Of a stretch of 64,000 bases of DNA, positions 1-10,150 are shown one piece after another (position 1 is the first letter of the stretch; every line of letters starts with the position of its first letter). Source of the stretch: Lysinibacillus pakistanensis. Its GTDB lineage: Bacteria; Bacillota; Bacilli; Bacillales_A; Planococcaceae. Under the pieces are notes generated by a model. The model saw only the letters and a list, made by a program, of their open reading frames with translations. It ran no database searches and was not told where the DNA came from. Made by a program: the position numbers and the translations under genes. Location of the stretch: assembly GCA_001312325.1 (NCBI GenBank), contig BBDJ01000020.1, positions 1-64,000 on the forward strand, given 5' to 3'.

Positions 1-196
1 CTGCTTTTGTATAGGGAAATGTTACCTAAAGTCCATTTTCAGCAATATAGTGATGGCTAAGATTTCAATTTATCACTTTACACTTGTGTAAAATACCAGA
101 AGAAAATACGATCAACCCCCCTCGTTTTGAAAAAGGGCTATTACTTTTTAATTTGTCACCTTGGTTTCATTGACATAATAGTATTTCAACAACATG

Positions 197-234
197 AAAA
201 CACGGTATGATGTTCATTTTCATACCGTGTTTTT
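197..234. terminator. bidirectional hairpin terminator after spo0M
   Basis: A 14-bp perfect stem (arms 197-210 and 221-234) flanked by A-rich and T-rich tracts lies just beyond the spo0M stop codon, so it can end transcription from either side. Bases 1-196 show no gene I can support. Confidence 0.75.
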
Positions 235-239
235 CTATT

Positions 240-1015
240 TTATCCTTTTAAATGCTTGACAATAATTTGCTGTAGTTTCGTTTCAATCATTGGTAAATCA
301 TGCTTGGTAATTGTGGTTCTGACATAGCTTTCGTCCATATCAAGAGCTTCTGCGAAAAAGCTGCCAATGCCTCTAACTTTACGGTCTATTTGCAACAATA
401 TTTCCGCCGAATGATTAGATTGTGATAGAAAAACAATTTCTAGCTCATCTAAATGATTTCTATATTGTCCTGTCGGCACAAATTCAAATTCCTGAATAAA
501 TGGATAGTAGCCACGGAATCGAGCTGGTGCCTGTTCACATTCTGCTTCACGCAAACGAAAACCAAGTGCACTTATAGCGTCTAGGATATGTGTAGCAAGC
601 TCTGTTGGTTGGACACGAATATAATCCTTGTCACTTGGATCCACTGCGTTTTTAATATCAAGGCCTGTTTGTATCCATACTTGGGTTTTGCCTGCTGTTA
701 TTGGTGTTTCGAATGGTAATGTAAGTGAAATAGGGAAGGTCTTCCTTTCGCCTGCTGCAATAATAAATGGCTCTAATACTTTAATTTTTTTGTAGAGTGG
801 CTACTTCCGTATATTTATTGTCATTTGCTTCTCGAATATAGGTCGTATTGATCGATAAATAAATTGTATCGACTTGCTGTTCAACCTGCCCACCACGGAC
901 TATAATCTCGCCACGCATTATTTCACCAGCTCTGTATGTAGTTTTCTCTAATCGTGTATCAACCGTTGCAGAGCCTACCCCAATACTTGCAAGTACATTG
1001 TTAAAAAAACGACAT
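240..1015 (-). CDS. spo0M: sporulation-control protein Spo0M (frameshifted)
   Basis: Arrestin-like cytoplasmic protein that modulates sporulation in Bacillus. The N-terminal half (FFNNVLASIGVGSATVDTRL, then the GQVEQQVDTIYL stretch) and the C-terminal half (PFIQEFEFVPTG, then a dimer-type tail) are both clearly Spo0M, and the rebuilt length of about 260 residues matches the family. The most likely start is the ATG at 1015, 7 bases after a GGAGG, giving MSFF. That frame needs one base fewer in the T7 (coding strand) run at 1003-1009; a second slip lies in the T run near 784-792. Divergent from the LysR gene. Identity is secure; the breaks look technical. Confidence 0.88.
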
Positions 1016-1127
1016 CTGTATTCCTCCAATTGACATTAATAATTATACATACGCACATTTTTTTGAAAAGGTTTCAACATATAAAAAGTTTTCGTTATAA
1101 TGTATGGAAAACAAATGGAGTGTCAGG

Positions 1128-1999
1128 ATGGAAACAGAATGGATAAGAACATTTCTAATTGCTGCAAGAACAGAAAATTTCCGAGAAACAGCTGAACTAC
1201 GATTTATTACACAATCTACAGTATCAAAGCATATACAGCATCTTGAAAAGGAATTGCAAACAACGTTATTTGATAGACAGGGGAAGCAAGTGAGACTAAA
1301 TCGTTTTGGGGCTTACTTTTTTCAACAGGCAGAAAAAAATGATCATGACTGTTGATGAAGGAATACACAATATGGAATCCTTTTTGCATGGTTATACATC
1401 CCATTTAACGATCGGGGTTGCACCTCAAATTGCGAATTCTACTTTACCAGCCATCATCCAAACATTTCAACAGCAGAAACCTTCCATCCAAATTTCGATT
1501 GAGCTATTAAAGTCAAATGAAATAGGAGAGGCGGTTTATACAGGGGAGGTAGATATTGGTTTATCAAAACTAACATCAACTCGAGAACTTCATACTGTCC
1601 TCCTCGCACAAGAATCACTTCAATTAATTGCTCCAATAGCAAAAAAAAGAGGCAGATGCACTTACACTTTTGCAGCAGGAAATGATTTTAACACATGAAT
1701 ATGCACCTTATTGGCAAGACATCCAGCAAGTATTGCAACAATTTAAACGCTATAAAAGCATGCATATAAATCAAACCGAAGTTATTAAAAATTTTGTTAA
1801 GCATGGACTTGGCATTGCCTTTTTGCCAAGAAGTGTTATTGAGGCTGATTATCAACAGAATTTATTACATAGCTATTCCATACAAGAATTTTCTCATATT
1901 ATGTCCAATAGCTACTTTCTAGCAAAATATTTATCAGCAGATATTGAGAGCTTTTTAGCAGTTTGTCATCTAATTTACGCTGATTTAGTTTGTGACTAG
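1128..1999 (+). CDS. LysR-family transcriptional regulator (frameshifted)
   Basis: DNA-binding regulator with an N-terminal winged helix (residues about 1-60: METEWIRTFLIAA, then the TQSTVSKHIQHLEKEL recognition helix) and a periplasmic-binding-like effector domain (GVAPQIANSTLPAIIQTF; GEVDIGLSK). I choose the ATG at 1128, 7 bases after GGAG, over the in-frame ATG at 1104 because LysR proteins normally begin right before the WIRTFL motif. Two A-run slips (about 1336 and 1651) split the frame; removing one A from each restores about 290 residues, the usual length. The ligand and targets are unknown; it may act on the divergent spo0M or the downstream membrane gene. Confidence 0.85.
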
Positions 2000-2160
2000 A
2001 AAAATACAAGTTATGAAACTTTGGATAAAAGTATCTCTGTTAAAAACGGGAATCTGCATCAATTATTCATATTTACTCTATATACTGGTGGTATGTAATC
2101 CGCATAAAACAGATAGGAAGACAATCTCTTTCATAGCCGTATAAGTTCAGGAAGGGTCCA
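2000..2160. other. intergenic, no gene seen
   Basis: Short stop-rich frames, no recognisable protein and no clear hairpin. It leads into the 21-bp repeat block. Confidence 0.5.
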
Positions 2161-2184
2161 ATCAGGTATCATCAAGCTTTGTAC

Positions 2185-2400
2185 AGTTCTAGGAGACAGG
2201 TGTTCCTAAAAAGTGCATGGGCCCAGGGGAGAACCGCAGTCAGGTATAGTGGAAAAACGTTCGGGTCCAAGGTAGAATCGCTCGGATACAGCGGAAAATC
2301 GCTCGACCCCAAGAGAGAATCGCTCAGGTGTTCCCGAAAATAGCTCGGTTCCAAGAAAGAGCCGCTCAGGTAAAGCCGAAAAACGTTCAGGTCCAAAGTA
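2185..2400. repeat. imperfect 21-bp tandem repeat array
   Basis: At least six head-to-tail 21-bp units of the form G(T/C)TCGG..CCAAG..AGAATC are clear from 2249 to 2396, with more degenerate copies upstream to about 2185. Since 21 is a multiple of 3, the array is open on the minus strand and would encode a seven-residue periodic peptide. I see no ribosome site or recognised domain. An array with the same period but different sequence lies at 11859-11940. Confidence 0.8.
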
Positions 2401-2450
2401 TATTTGGGTAAATGAACATTCTTATCAATAATATAGTAGGTGTTTTATAA

Positions 2451-3191
2451 ATGTATAATTTGATGTCAAAAATAAGCCAAATCATGAGCAATCCTATAAC
2501 AGAATTTTTAAATGCCTTTGAACATGCCCCATTTATGATTGCGATTTTACTTGGCTTAATAGGTGCTTTAGCTCCTTGTCAATTAACTGGTAATATGAGC
2601 GCTATCACCTTTTATGGGAATCGTACTATTCAAATGAAAAGTAATTGGCAGGAAATTGTGTTTTTTATAATGGGAAAGGTTGTTGTGTTTAGTTTTTTGG
2701 GCTTTTTTTGCTTGGCTCTTTGGTCAATCCTTTGAAACGAAAATGACTGTGTATTTTCCAGTTTTTCGCCAGGCAATTGGTCCAATTATGCTAATAACGG
2801 GCCTTGTGCTTATTGGCATTTTTAAATTAAAATTTCTGAATCGAATTTCTTTACTTCTCCCTACAGTGGTGAAAGAAGGGAAAATTGGCTCGCTGCTGAT
2901 GGGCGCTAGTATTTCCTTAGCCTTTTGCCCAACAATGTTCGTACTTTTTTTTTGTATGGCTAATGCCAACGGTTGCCTCAACTTCGTATGGCTTAGTGCT
3001 ACCAGCTATTTTTGGTGTCGCAACTTCTGTGCCGCTTTTAATCATGATGGCACTGATTCATTTCTTTTTTTGAAAAACGCGTCATTATGCAATTTAGCAT
3101 GAAAATGGGGAAAGTAATTCAAAATGTGGCGGGTGTTATTTTAATCATAATAGGCGCAACAGATACAATTACATACTGGGCGTTATACTGA
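2451..3191 (+). CDS. CcdA/TauE-like multi-pass membrane protein (frameshifted)
   Basis: About 245 residues with roughly six membrane helices. The stretch LGLIGALAPCQLTGNMSAI and a second pseudo-repeat LMGASISLAFCPTMFVLFF each carry a helix-embedded Cys-Pro or Pro-Cys, the arrangement seen in the DsbD/CcdA and UreH/TauE transporter families. Three T-run slips (about 2704-2710, 2946-2954, 3065-3071) each need one T removed, giving a protein ending in GVILIIIGATDTITYWAL. It may move reducing equivalents or a small anion across the membrane. A decayed ccdA lies just downstream, which hints at a redox or copper role. Substrate not determined. Confidence 0.7.
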
Positions 3192-3205
3192 AGAAAGGAT
3201 GATGC

Positions 3206-3484
3206 CAAACTGTTATTTTATTAGCATTTGATGCAGGATTTTTTTTATTTTATCTTGTACCTTAATTTCCTATTTTGTTATTTTCAGATTAATTATCGGT
3301 TTTTTTGTCACCGAAGTATCTGAAGTAAGAGAAGAGACTAATTATTAAAAATCGACCAACAGACTATTTCGACTCATCACAATTTGGTCTTGCATTTGCT
3401 GCTGGATGAACACCGTGTTCTGGCCCTACTACTGGTGCGGTTTATATGATGGCTTCTCAAAATTCTAATGAAGGTGTATTTTAA
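3206..3484 (+). pseudogene. remnant of a CcdA-type thiol-disulfide membrane protein
   Basis: Frames with several stops still read LAFDAGFF near 3220 and FGLAFAAG-stop-TPCSGPTTGAVY at 3383-3450. The second matches the conserved CcdA helix FGLAFAxGWTPCxGPxxG, with TGA where Trp normally sits. Most of the middle of the gene (about 100 codons in CcdA) is missing, so unlike other genes here this one is decayed and cannot be restored by one-base edits. Confidence 0.6.
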
Positions 3485-3606
3485 ATGAGTGTTTACGTAT
3501 TAGAGTTAACTATACTGTTTTTACCCTTATTTTTTTGAAGTGAGCAAACGTAGCACATTAAATTCTATATCAAAGGTAGATTCTTCATTAATGTGTTTTA
3601 AATAGA

Positions 3607-3640
3607 TAAAAGAACGTATTGGATTATATACGTTCTTTTA
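3607..3640. terminator. bidirectional hairpin terminator
   Basis: A 13-bp stem (3607-3619 with 3628-3640) followed by a T-rich tract. It sits between the ccdA remnant and the convergent methyltransferase gene and could serve both. Confidence 0.75.
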
Positions 3641-3650
3641 TAATTTTTTA

Positions 3651-4410
3651 TTACTTTTTGATCGCAACAAAGCGTAGTCGACAATAATCAGCAACCCATT
3701 GTTGGTTCTGAAAATAGTTAGGTTTTAATAGCTGCTCACATTTTACATAGATTTGCTCTTTCTCTTTTTCCGTTAAATGCTGAAGGATGTTATGACTAAA
3801 CATCACTAACCAATTATGAAGCCCGTCCTCTCCCTGTAGAGGTGTTGGTCGCTCATATAATGTAATCATGGCAACAGTAAAGCCGGCTTTCTCTAATTTA
3901 GATTGATATTCTTCTAAAGTCGGGAAATACCATGGGAAATATTCTTCCTTATATGGTAGTTGCATTTCCTCCATACTTTTTTTTGAGTGCCCATACTATA
4001 GAGGCTATATTACCATCTCCACCCATTTCAGCAACAAAGCGGCCTCCTAGCTTTAAGGAATGATAAATATTTTCAATAACTTGATCTGCCTGCTTCATCC
4101 AATGAAGGGCTGCGTTTGAGAAGACAGCATCAAATTGATTCTTCATGGAGAATGTTGTAGCATCCACAGCTTGAAACTGGATGTTAGGATATTTTTGCTG
4201 TGCTGCAATAATCATGTCTTGAGAGGCATCAATTCCTTGAACGATGGCACCATGAGTTGCAATTTCGTGTGCTAAATCTCCTGTCCCACAACCAATATCT
4301 ACTATCATTTCATTTTTCTGTGGTCTAAGCAGGTACACTAAGCTTTCTCCAAATTTTGAAACAAAGTCATGCTTTTGATCGTATAAATTGGCATTCCATT
4401 TTGTTGTCAT
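3651..4410 (-). CDS. class I SAM-dependent methyltransferase (frameshifted)
   Basis: The N-terminal half carries motif I (VDIGCGTGDLAHEIA, residues about 37-51), the acidic SAM contact (VQGIDAS), motif IV (FDAVFSNAALHWM) and LKLGGRFVAEMGG. The C-terminal half (FPTLEEYQSKLEKAGF, LVMFSHNIL) resembles trans-aconitate-2-methyltransferase-like proteins; a small-acid substrate is only a guess. An 8-A run at the junction (about 3974-3981) has one base too many; correction gives about 253 residues. The start has GGAG 11 bases upstream. Single-gene unit between two noncoding stretches. Confidence 0.82.
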
Positions 4411-4769
4411 TTCACTTCATCTCCTTTATTTGAGCATAACAAAGAGCTTAATTAAATAGAAATTCTAGAAAATAGCAATTTTGATTCCATAATGGAATAA
4501 AGAGGAGACATGGGGAATACAAAAAAAATTTGTAAAAATTATGCCTTTTACATCAATTGATTGACTGAATCAAAGTTTGGCTAGTGACCAGTATATCTAA
4601 ATTGAACCCCCCTTTTGGAGCATTATTTATCTTAATTCAGCAGAAGATTCCCACCTCTATAAGTGTTGAAATGAATGCGATTTTGATTTCTTTTCAGTTG
4701 ATGACCAACCATCTACTGAAATAGCGGAACTCAGTCTAATAACGCCTCGTCCTAAGGCAATTTATCTAT
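4411..4769. other. intergenic, no gene seen
   Basis: No coding frame or hairpin I can support; short A/T-rich frames only. It leads into the dispersed repeat at 4770. Confidence 0.5.
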
Positions 4770-4891
4770 GCGAAAGCGAAGCGATAGCAACAAAATGTTT
4801 TCTGTAGCGAAAGCAAAGCGGCAGCAACAAATGTTTTCTGTAGCGAAAGCGAAGCGGCAGCTACAATTACAGCAAGGCGAAATTGATTATT
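4770..4891 (+). repeat. three tandem copies of a 36-37 bp dispersed element
   Basis: Units begin at 4770, 4807 and 4843, each opening with GCGAAAGC(G/A)AAGCG and the first two closing with ATGTTTTCTGTA. The third unit runs into a tail ending AAGGCGAAATTGATTAT. The third unit plus its tail recurs inverted at 54353-54400, after the last shell-protein gene of the microcompartment operon, so this is a dispersed family and not only a local tandem repeat. Confidence 0.85.
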
Positions 4892-4983
4892 CTATTGAAT
4901 GAATGTTGATTTTTTTGTCAAAATTTAAGCAACATTTGTCAACGTGAATAATATGATATAAAAAAAATAAGGGATGTGGTTTA

Positions 4984-5604
4984 GTGAACTGGTTAATTAT
5001 TTTGGCTTTTACTTTTTCATCCAGTATCGATAATTTAGGTGTAGGCCTTTCCTATGGGGTTCGAAAAATAAATGTTGCATTTGGTAAAAATTTATTAATT
5101 GCGATTATTTGTTTTCTTATGAGTATGGGAGGCATTACGTTTGGCGTTTGGCTCTCAACCATTCTTCCAGGTATGCTTCCTGTTATCATTGGAGCGTTGC
5201 TTTTATTTATTATTGGAATTCGAATTATTCTTTTGGCAAAACCACAGAATGAAATGGATGGTAACAATGATATGCAGCCTAAAAATGTTCAAGATATTTT
5301 AAGAAATCCCGAGGAAGCCCATTTCAAAAAGTCTGGTGAGATTGGCTGGGGAGAATCTGTACTGCTCGGTGTTGCCTTATCGGCGAATGCATTAACAAAT
5401 GGTGTAGGTGCCGGTTTACTGGGTCTTTCTCCTCTTATCATTTCGATAACTGCTGCTATTGGAAGTTTTATTACGGTTTGGATGGGGGTCAAATTAGGAA
5501 GTAAAGTAGCTGATGTTCGAGTCGGTACATTTACTGTAGGGCAATTTGGAACCATAATTAGCGGTGTGATTTTATTAATAATTGCATTTCTAGCTTTCTT
5601 TTAA
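4984..5604 (+). CDS. ytaF: sporulation membrane protein YtaF
   Basis: Intact 206-residue membrane protein of the MntP/YtaF cation-efflux-like superfamily. Two three-helix halves (SSSIDNLGVGLSYGVRK at the N-terminus; ALSANALTNGVGAGLLG in the second half) carry the repeated Asp/Asn-containing helix of the family, separated by a hydrophilic loop (residues about 85-115). The start is a GTG 6 bases after GGGATGTGG. YtaF is expressed in sporulating Bacillus; the transported ion is not known. It precedes the XRE regulator by about 95 bases. Confidence 0.88.
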   Translation: MNWLIILAFTFSSSIDNLGVGLSYGVRKINVAFGKNLLIAIICFLMSMGGITFGVWLSTILPGMLPVIIGALLLFIIGIRIILLAKPQNEMDGNNDMQPKNVQDILRNPEEAHFKKSGEIGWGESVLLGVALSANALTNGVGAGLLGLSPLIISITAAIGSFITVWMGVKLGSKVADVRVGTFTVGQFGTIISGVILLIIAFLAFF

Positions 5605-5698
5605 AGAATATGTTGACAAAATGTCAACGTAATAATACACTTCTTGAGAATGGTATATTGTAAAATCACAGTAGAAAAGGCAAGGAGGTAAATTGGAA

Positions 5699-6345
5699 AT
5701 GACTGAAAAGAGAAACAATAATAATCTTGGCTTATTGCTTAAAGAATTCTTGAAAGAACGTTCATTATCCATGCGAAAGTTTAGTGAGCTCACTGGAATC
5801 GATACTGCTACAATTTCACGGATAATAAATAATAAGAGAAACGCAACCCCACAGCATTTAGAAAAATTTGCTGACTGCCTTGGAGTTCCTTTAATTAATC
5901 TTTTTGAAGCTGCTGGATACCCCATTGAACAAAGACAGGAGAAATCTGAATCGGATATTCATACATCTGTTGACGCAATACAGGCTCTTCTTAAGTCTTC
6001 TAATGTTTATGATGATGAGTTTTCGGTGGCACAGGTTGAACAGAAACTAGAGAGCTATGGACTTTTGCGCAAACAGAGGAAGGGAAAAATACGATTGTTA
6101 AAGATTTTGATGAGAAAATTAAGAATGTTGGAAGCGTAGGTCCTTTTATAAGCAAATTAAAAGAATTATATGAAAGGTTCTTATCAGGGAAAGGTACACT
6201 TTTTGAACTTACCATAATTGGAAGTACATTATTATATTTTATTATTCCTGTAGATGTTTTACCAGATTATCTATTTCCTATTGGTTATTTAGATGATGCA
6301 ATAGCTGTTCAACTAACTACAAAGACATTACTAAAAAATAATTAG
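5699..6345 (+). CDS. XRE helix-turn-helix regulator fused to DUF1232 (frameshifted)
   Basis: Residues about 10-70 form an XRE DNA-binding domain (KERSLSMRKFSELTGIDTAT, then ISRIINNKR), followed by a linker and a C-terminal membrane-associated DUF1232/YkvA-like domain (IIGSTLLYFIIPVDVLPDYL, then FPIGYLDDAIAVQL). The ATG at 5699 lies 10 bases from AGGAGG and is preferred to the TTG at 5693. One base seems missing in the T run near 6063: YGLLRKQ should read YGLFAQTEEGK to join the two domains. The fusion suggests a membrane-tethered regulator. It sits 24 bases before the LCP gene and may share its transcript. Confidence 0.8.
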
Positions 6346-6369
6346 AGATAAATGATAGGTGGATTTGTT

Positions 6370-7320
6370 ATGAGAAGAAGTAAAAAGAGACGTAAATGGC
6401 CAAGAAATTTATTCTTAGCATTCACATTAGTAATCGCAGCAGGGATTGTATATTGGGTTTACCAATACAATAGTGGATTAGCAATGGCAGACAATGGTCC
6501 TTATAAATATGACGGAAAGACATTTGACCCATTCGAAGGTGCAGATGTGCAAGTTGGTCAGATAAATGTGCTACTAATTGGAAGTGATGCAAGAGATGAG
6601 GATGGTAGATCGGATACATTAATGATTGCACACTATGATCAAACAACCAATAATGTTAAGCTTATTTCTATTATGCGAGATACGTATGTCGAAATTCCAG
6701 ATTACGGAATGAATAAAATAAATGCTGCCTTTGCTTTTGGAGGTCCTGAACTTGTAAGAAAAACAATTAAGCAAAATTTTGATCTTGATGTTAATTACTA
6801 CGCTGTAGTGGATTTTAAAGGGTTCCCAAAGATTATTGATCTTTTAGCACCTGATGGGATTGAGGTTGATATTCCTTATGAAATGTCTCATGGAATTGGC
6901 ATGACATTAAAGCCTGGAGAACAAATTTTACATGGTAATGAGCTTTTAGGCTATGTACGATTCCGCCACGATCGTCTAAGTGATTTTGGACGGGTGGAAC
7001 GTCAGCAAGAAGTCTTGACTAAGGTAAAAGAACAAATCGGTGTTTCAAGCTTAATGAATTTACCAAAAATACTTGGCGTTGTAGATTCCTACATCGATAC
7101 AAATGTTGATAATAAAACAATTCTTACAATTGGAAAAGGGATCGTAAATGGAGAATCTAAAGGTTTGGACACTTTACGCATTCCTATTGCAGGCTCTTTT
7201 GAAGATAAGCGTGTAAATGTAGGTGAAGTTTTAGATATTGATGTAGATAAAAACAAAGGTGCATTAAAAGAATTTTTATCATCAGCGGACAATGATATGA
7301 CTTATGTGGTTTCATCTTAA
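6370..7320 (+). CDS. LytR-CpsA-Psr (LCP) family cell-wall ligase
   Basis: Intact protein of 316 residues. A basic N-terminus (MRRSKKRRKWPRN) precedes one membrane helix, so the rest faces outside. The LCP domain shows its signatures: LLIGSDARDEDGRSDTLMIA, ISIMRDTYVEIP, NKINAAFAFGG, GYVRFRHDRLSDFGRVERQQ with the catalytic arginines and aspartates. LCP enzymes transfer undecaprenyl-linked anionic polymers such as teichoic acids onto peptidoglycan. The ATG at 6370 follows AGGTGG by 8 bases; ATG 6352 lacks a site. Closest in style to TagT/U/V, but the polymer cannot be told. Confidence 0.92.
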   Translation: MRRSKKRRKWPRNLFLAFTLVIAAGIVYWVYQYNSGLAMADNGPYKYDGKTFDPFEGADVQVGQINVLLIGSDARDEDGRSDTLMIAHYDQTTNNVKLISIMRDTYVEIPDYGMNKINAAFAFGGPELVRKTIKQNFDLDVNYYAVVDFKGFPKIIDLLAPDGIEVDIPYEMSHGIGMTLKPGEQILHGNELLGYVRFRHDRLSDFGRVERQQEVLTKVKEQIGVSSLMNLPKILGVVDSYIDTNVDNKTILTIGKGIVNGESKGLDTLRIPIAGSFEDKRVNVGEVLDIDVDKNKGALKEFLSSADNDMTYVVSS

Positions 7321-7429
7321 GAGAATCGCTTGAACACAGAATTTCAACTTTTAAACTGTTTATAGAACAATACCTATAAACAGATTCTAGATGATTCAAA
7401 TTAACATTATAACAAGGAATGAATTTAAA

Positions 7430-7466
7430 GGTAGCTGATAGTTGCATCAGCTACCTATCTTATTTT
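7430..7466. terminator. bidirectional terminator between the LCP gene and nhaC
   Basis: A 9-bp perfect stem (7430-7438 with 7447-7455) is followed by a T-rich tract on the plus strand and A-rich DNA on the other side. The convergent nhaC stop codon lies inside the T tract. A second, weaker hairpin is at 7358-7384. Confidence 0.72.
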
Positions 7467-8843
7467 TCAAGCTTTGTTAATGTTTTTCCACTCCAACCAA
7501 ATATGATGGTTAAAATAGGACCTAGTAAACAGAAGAAGGTGAAGGGGAGATAAGTTACTGTAGATATATCAAGGACACTAGCAATAAATATGCCACAAAC
7601 ACTCCAAGGGACGAGTGGATTGACAACTGTACCTGCATCCTCCATTACACGGGAAAGGTTTTTGGGTGCTAGCCCGACCTTTGCAAACTGTGCTTTAAAT
7701 GCCTCACCTGTCAATAAGATGGAAAGGTACTGTTCACCGATTAGTGTATTGATACCTACTCCTGTAATGGCAGCACCTGTGATCACGGAACCAGCGCTTC
7801 TAAAGATGCTCTCAACCTTTGCTAGAATACTTTGAATAATACCTAACGTGAATAATAGCCCGCCCATTGTTAATGCTAGTAACACTAAGGCAATAGTTGA
7901 TAGCATACTGCTCATACCACCTCGTGTCAGCAATGCGTCTACTTCTTTATTACCAGTTTGAGAGACATAGCCTTCAAATAGCATTTTGAATATAGTAGAA
8001 AGAGCAATTGGTTCTTGTATGTAGGAAAGACCTACACCAAGAATCGAAACGACTGCAAGCGTAATTAGTGCCGGCGCCTTATAAAAAGTCATTATTATAA
8101 GTACAGCAATTGGCAATAATGTATACCAATGAATAAGTCCTGATCCAAGTAATCCTTGCTTAAATTGCTCTACTGTATCAAATGATGCATCTGTACCTGA
8201 TGGGGATAAAATAGCATATAAAATTATGGATATAATGAAAGCAGGAATCGTTGTCCAGCCCATATTTTTAATATGCTCGAAAAGGTCCACGCCAACTGTA
8301 CCAGAGGCAAGATTAGTTGTATCTGATAGGGGAGACATTTTATCACCAAAGAAAGCCCCTGAAACAATTGCACCAGCTGTTATGGCTAAGGAGATGTCCA
8401 TTGCACCAGCAATACCCATAAAAGCCACGCCGACTGTGGCAACGGTTGTTAATGAGCTTCCGACAGATATGCCGACAATGCTACAAATTAAAAAGACTAT
8501 AGCAAAGAAAAAGCTAGGTGAAACGGTTAAAAAGCCATAATAGATAAGTGTAGGAATAGTACCACCCATCATCCAGCTTGAAATTAAAATACCGATAAAG
8601 AAGAAGATAAAAACAGCTCCTAGCCCTGCACTTGCACCCGCAATCATCCCACCTTCAATCTCGCGAAAAGGAACTTTTTTTAAGTAATCCATAGGCAATT
8701 AAAAGTGAAATAACCAAAAATATAGGGATATGAGGAGTTGCTTTTAAATACCCAATACTAAATGCCATCATAGCGATAATGAAAAGTATGATGAAGCCTG
8801 CCTCAATAAATCGAGGGTTACTCTTCGCTTCAATTCGAAACAT
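7460..8843 (-). CDS. nhaC: Na+/H+ antiporter NhaC (frameshifted)
   Basis: About 460-residue NhaC-family antiporter with around eleven membrane helices. Family blocks are visible: GGMIAGASAGLGAVFIFFFI, GAIVSGAFFGDKMSPLSDTT (the ion-binding region), GVGINTLIGEQYLSILLTGE and AGTVVNPLVPWSVCGIFIAS. It exchanges cytoplasmic Na+ for H+ for pH and sodium homeostasis. The N-terminal 60 residues are in another frame; removing one base from the A7 run (coding strand) near 8680 gives the continuous LLKKVPFREIEGGM. The ATG follows AGGAGG by 6 bases. Confidence 0.9.
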
Positions 8844-8993
8844 GCTAATCCTCCTAGTAATTACTTCTTCGCTTCAATGCGGTGAAGCCCAAAAGAATTA
8901 TAGCACGCTAATTATTTTTGTCAATTGACGGAAAATTGCTATATAAAATAGAATGATAATTTTTACCTTTAATACAACTTTAATGGTATCACT

Positions 8994-9761
8994 TTATTGA
9001 ATAAAATAATCCCAAGCATTTTTAAGAATTAATGTACATGTCATGATAATGAAAATGATACGCATCATTTTTGTCCCGCGTTTCAGTGCAAATTTTGAAC
9101 CTAAGATGGCCCCAAAAATCATGACAAACCCAACAGGTAGTCCGTATAAAAAAATTAACTTCTCCTAACAGTAAAAACATAATAAGTGCTGCTAAATTTG
9201 ACGTGAAATTAAACGCTTTTGCATTGCCCGCAGCCTGTAAGAAATCATTTCCCATCATTAATAAAATAAAAATAAAAAAACGAACCAGTTCCAGGCCCAA
9301 AGAAACCATCATAAAAGCCAATGACCACAAAAGCACCGATGAAAGTGATTTTTTTTGTGGCTGTTAATATTCTTTCCTCAGGCTGCTGTCCCCAATCTTT
9401 TTTTGAAAACTGTATAAGTGGTCACAAGGACGAGCATAACAATCATTAAGGGCTTTAAAATGGTAGGAGATACAAGATGGACCGTATAGGCTCCAATTAA
9501 AGAGCCGATGAAGATGAAAGGGATGATCTGTCCGATTTTTTTGAAGTCTACTTTGCCAGCTCGTAGGAAAGTTAACATGCTTGTGCCATTGCTGATTGTA
9601 TTGGCAAGTTTGTTTGTGGCGATAGCAGTACTCGGTGACAGCCCAACGGCCATAAACGCAGGCAAGGAAATTAATCCTCCCCCACCAACAATCGCATTTA
9701 AAAAGGATGCAATAAAGCCAAGCACTAATAATATGGCAAGTGACAGTAAATCGATGTCCAT
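8994..9761 (-). CDS. TSUP (TauE/SafE) family membrane permease (frameshifted)
   Basis: About 255 residues with the two-fold TSUP pattern: ASFLNAIVGGGGLISLPAFM near the N-terminus and, in the second half, GFYDGFFGPGTGSFFIFILL after frame correction. TSUP proteins export sulfite, sulfoacetate or other organosulfur or organic acid anions; the substrate here is unknown. Three A/T-run slips (about 9157, 9274, 9403) each carry one extra base. The corrected C-terminus ends KNAWDYFIQ with a stop at 8994-8996. Monocistronic, divergent from the phosphate transporter genes. Confidence 0.85.
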
Positions 9762-10150
9762 ATGTATGATTCACATCCTTCTTATATTGTACTTATAAGA
9801 GTACTGTGAATTATTTGAAATAACAATGAAATTTCAAAATTCTATGTAAATAATGTTTACAATTCCTTAACAATTGACTCCTCAGAAAAATAGAAAGAAA
9901 AAAAAGTTTTTTTCAAGTATTTTTCTAAAAATAAAAGAAAAAACGGTAATATTTAAAGAAAAAACGGGTATTTTTATTATTCAATTTCCAGCGTTTTCAA
10001 CTTGGAAAAGAGCTTGAAATGAATTGTGGCAATTTTAATATTACATTTTTGTAAATTCAACTCGTTTATGTTTAAAAATCTGTAGAATTGTGTAAAAGTT
10101 TTGTTATGATGATTGCAGAAATCGACAATTTATTCAACAGGAGGAACATC
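9762..10150. other. A/T-rich divergent intergenic region
   Basis: About 390 bases rich in A and T runs between the TSUP gene and the Pit accessory gene. It must hold both promoters, but I cannot pick a convincing -35/-10 pair or a Pho box by eye. No gene seen. Confidence 0.5.

Noticed and set aside
1..196. tRNA, riboswitch or other structured RNA at the left edge or in the intergenic regions
   Set aside because: I found no cloverleaf, T-box, or known riboswitch core in any gap by eye; only terminator-type hairpins.
2172..2396. Protein-coding gene on the minus strand across the 21-bp array
   Set aside because: Frame stays open only because the repeat length is a multiple of three; no ribosome site or known domain.
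4770..4891. CRISPR array
   Set aside because: Units are directly joined with no unique spacers and no cas genes are nearby.
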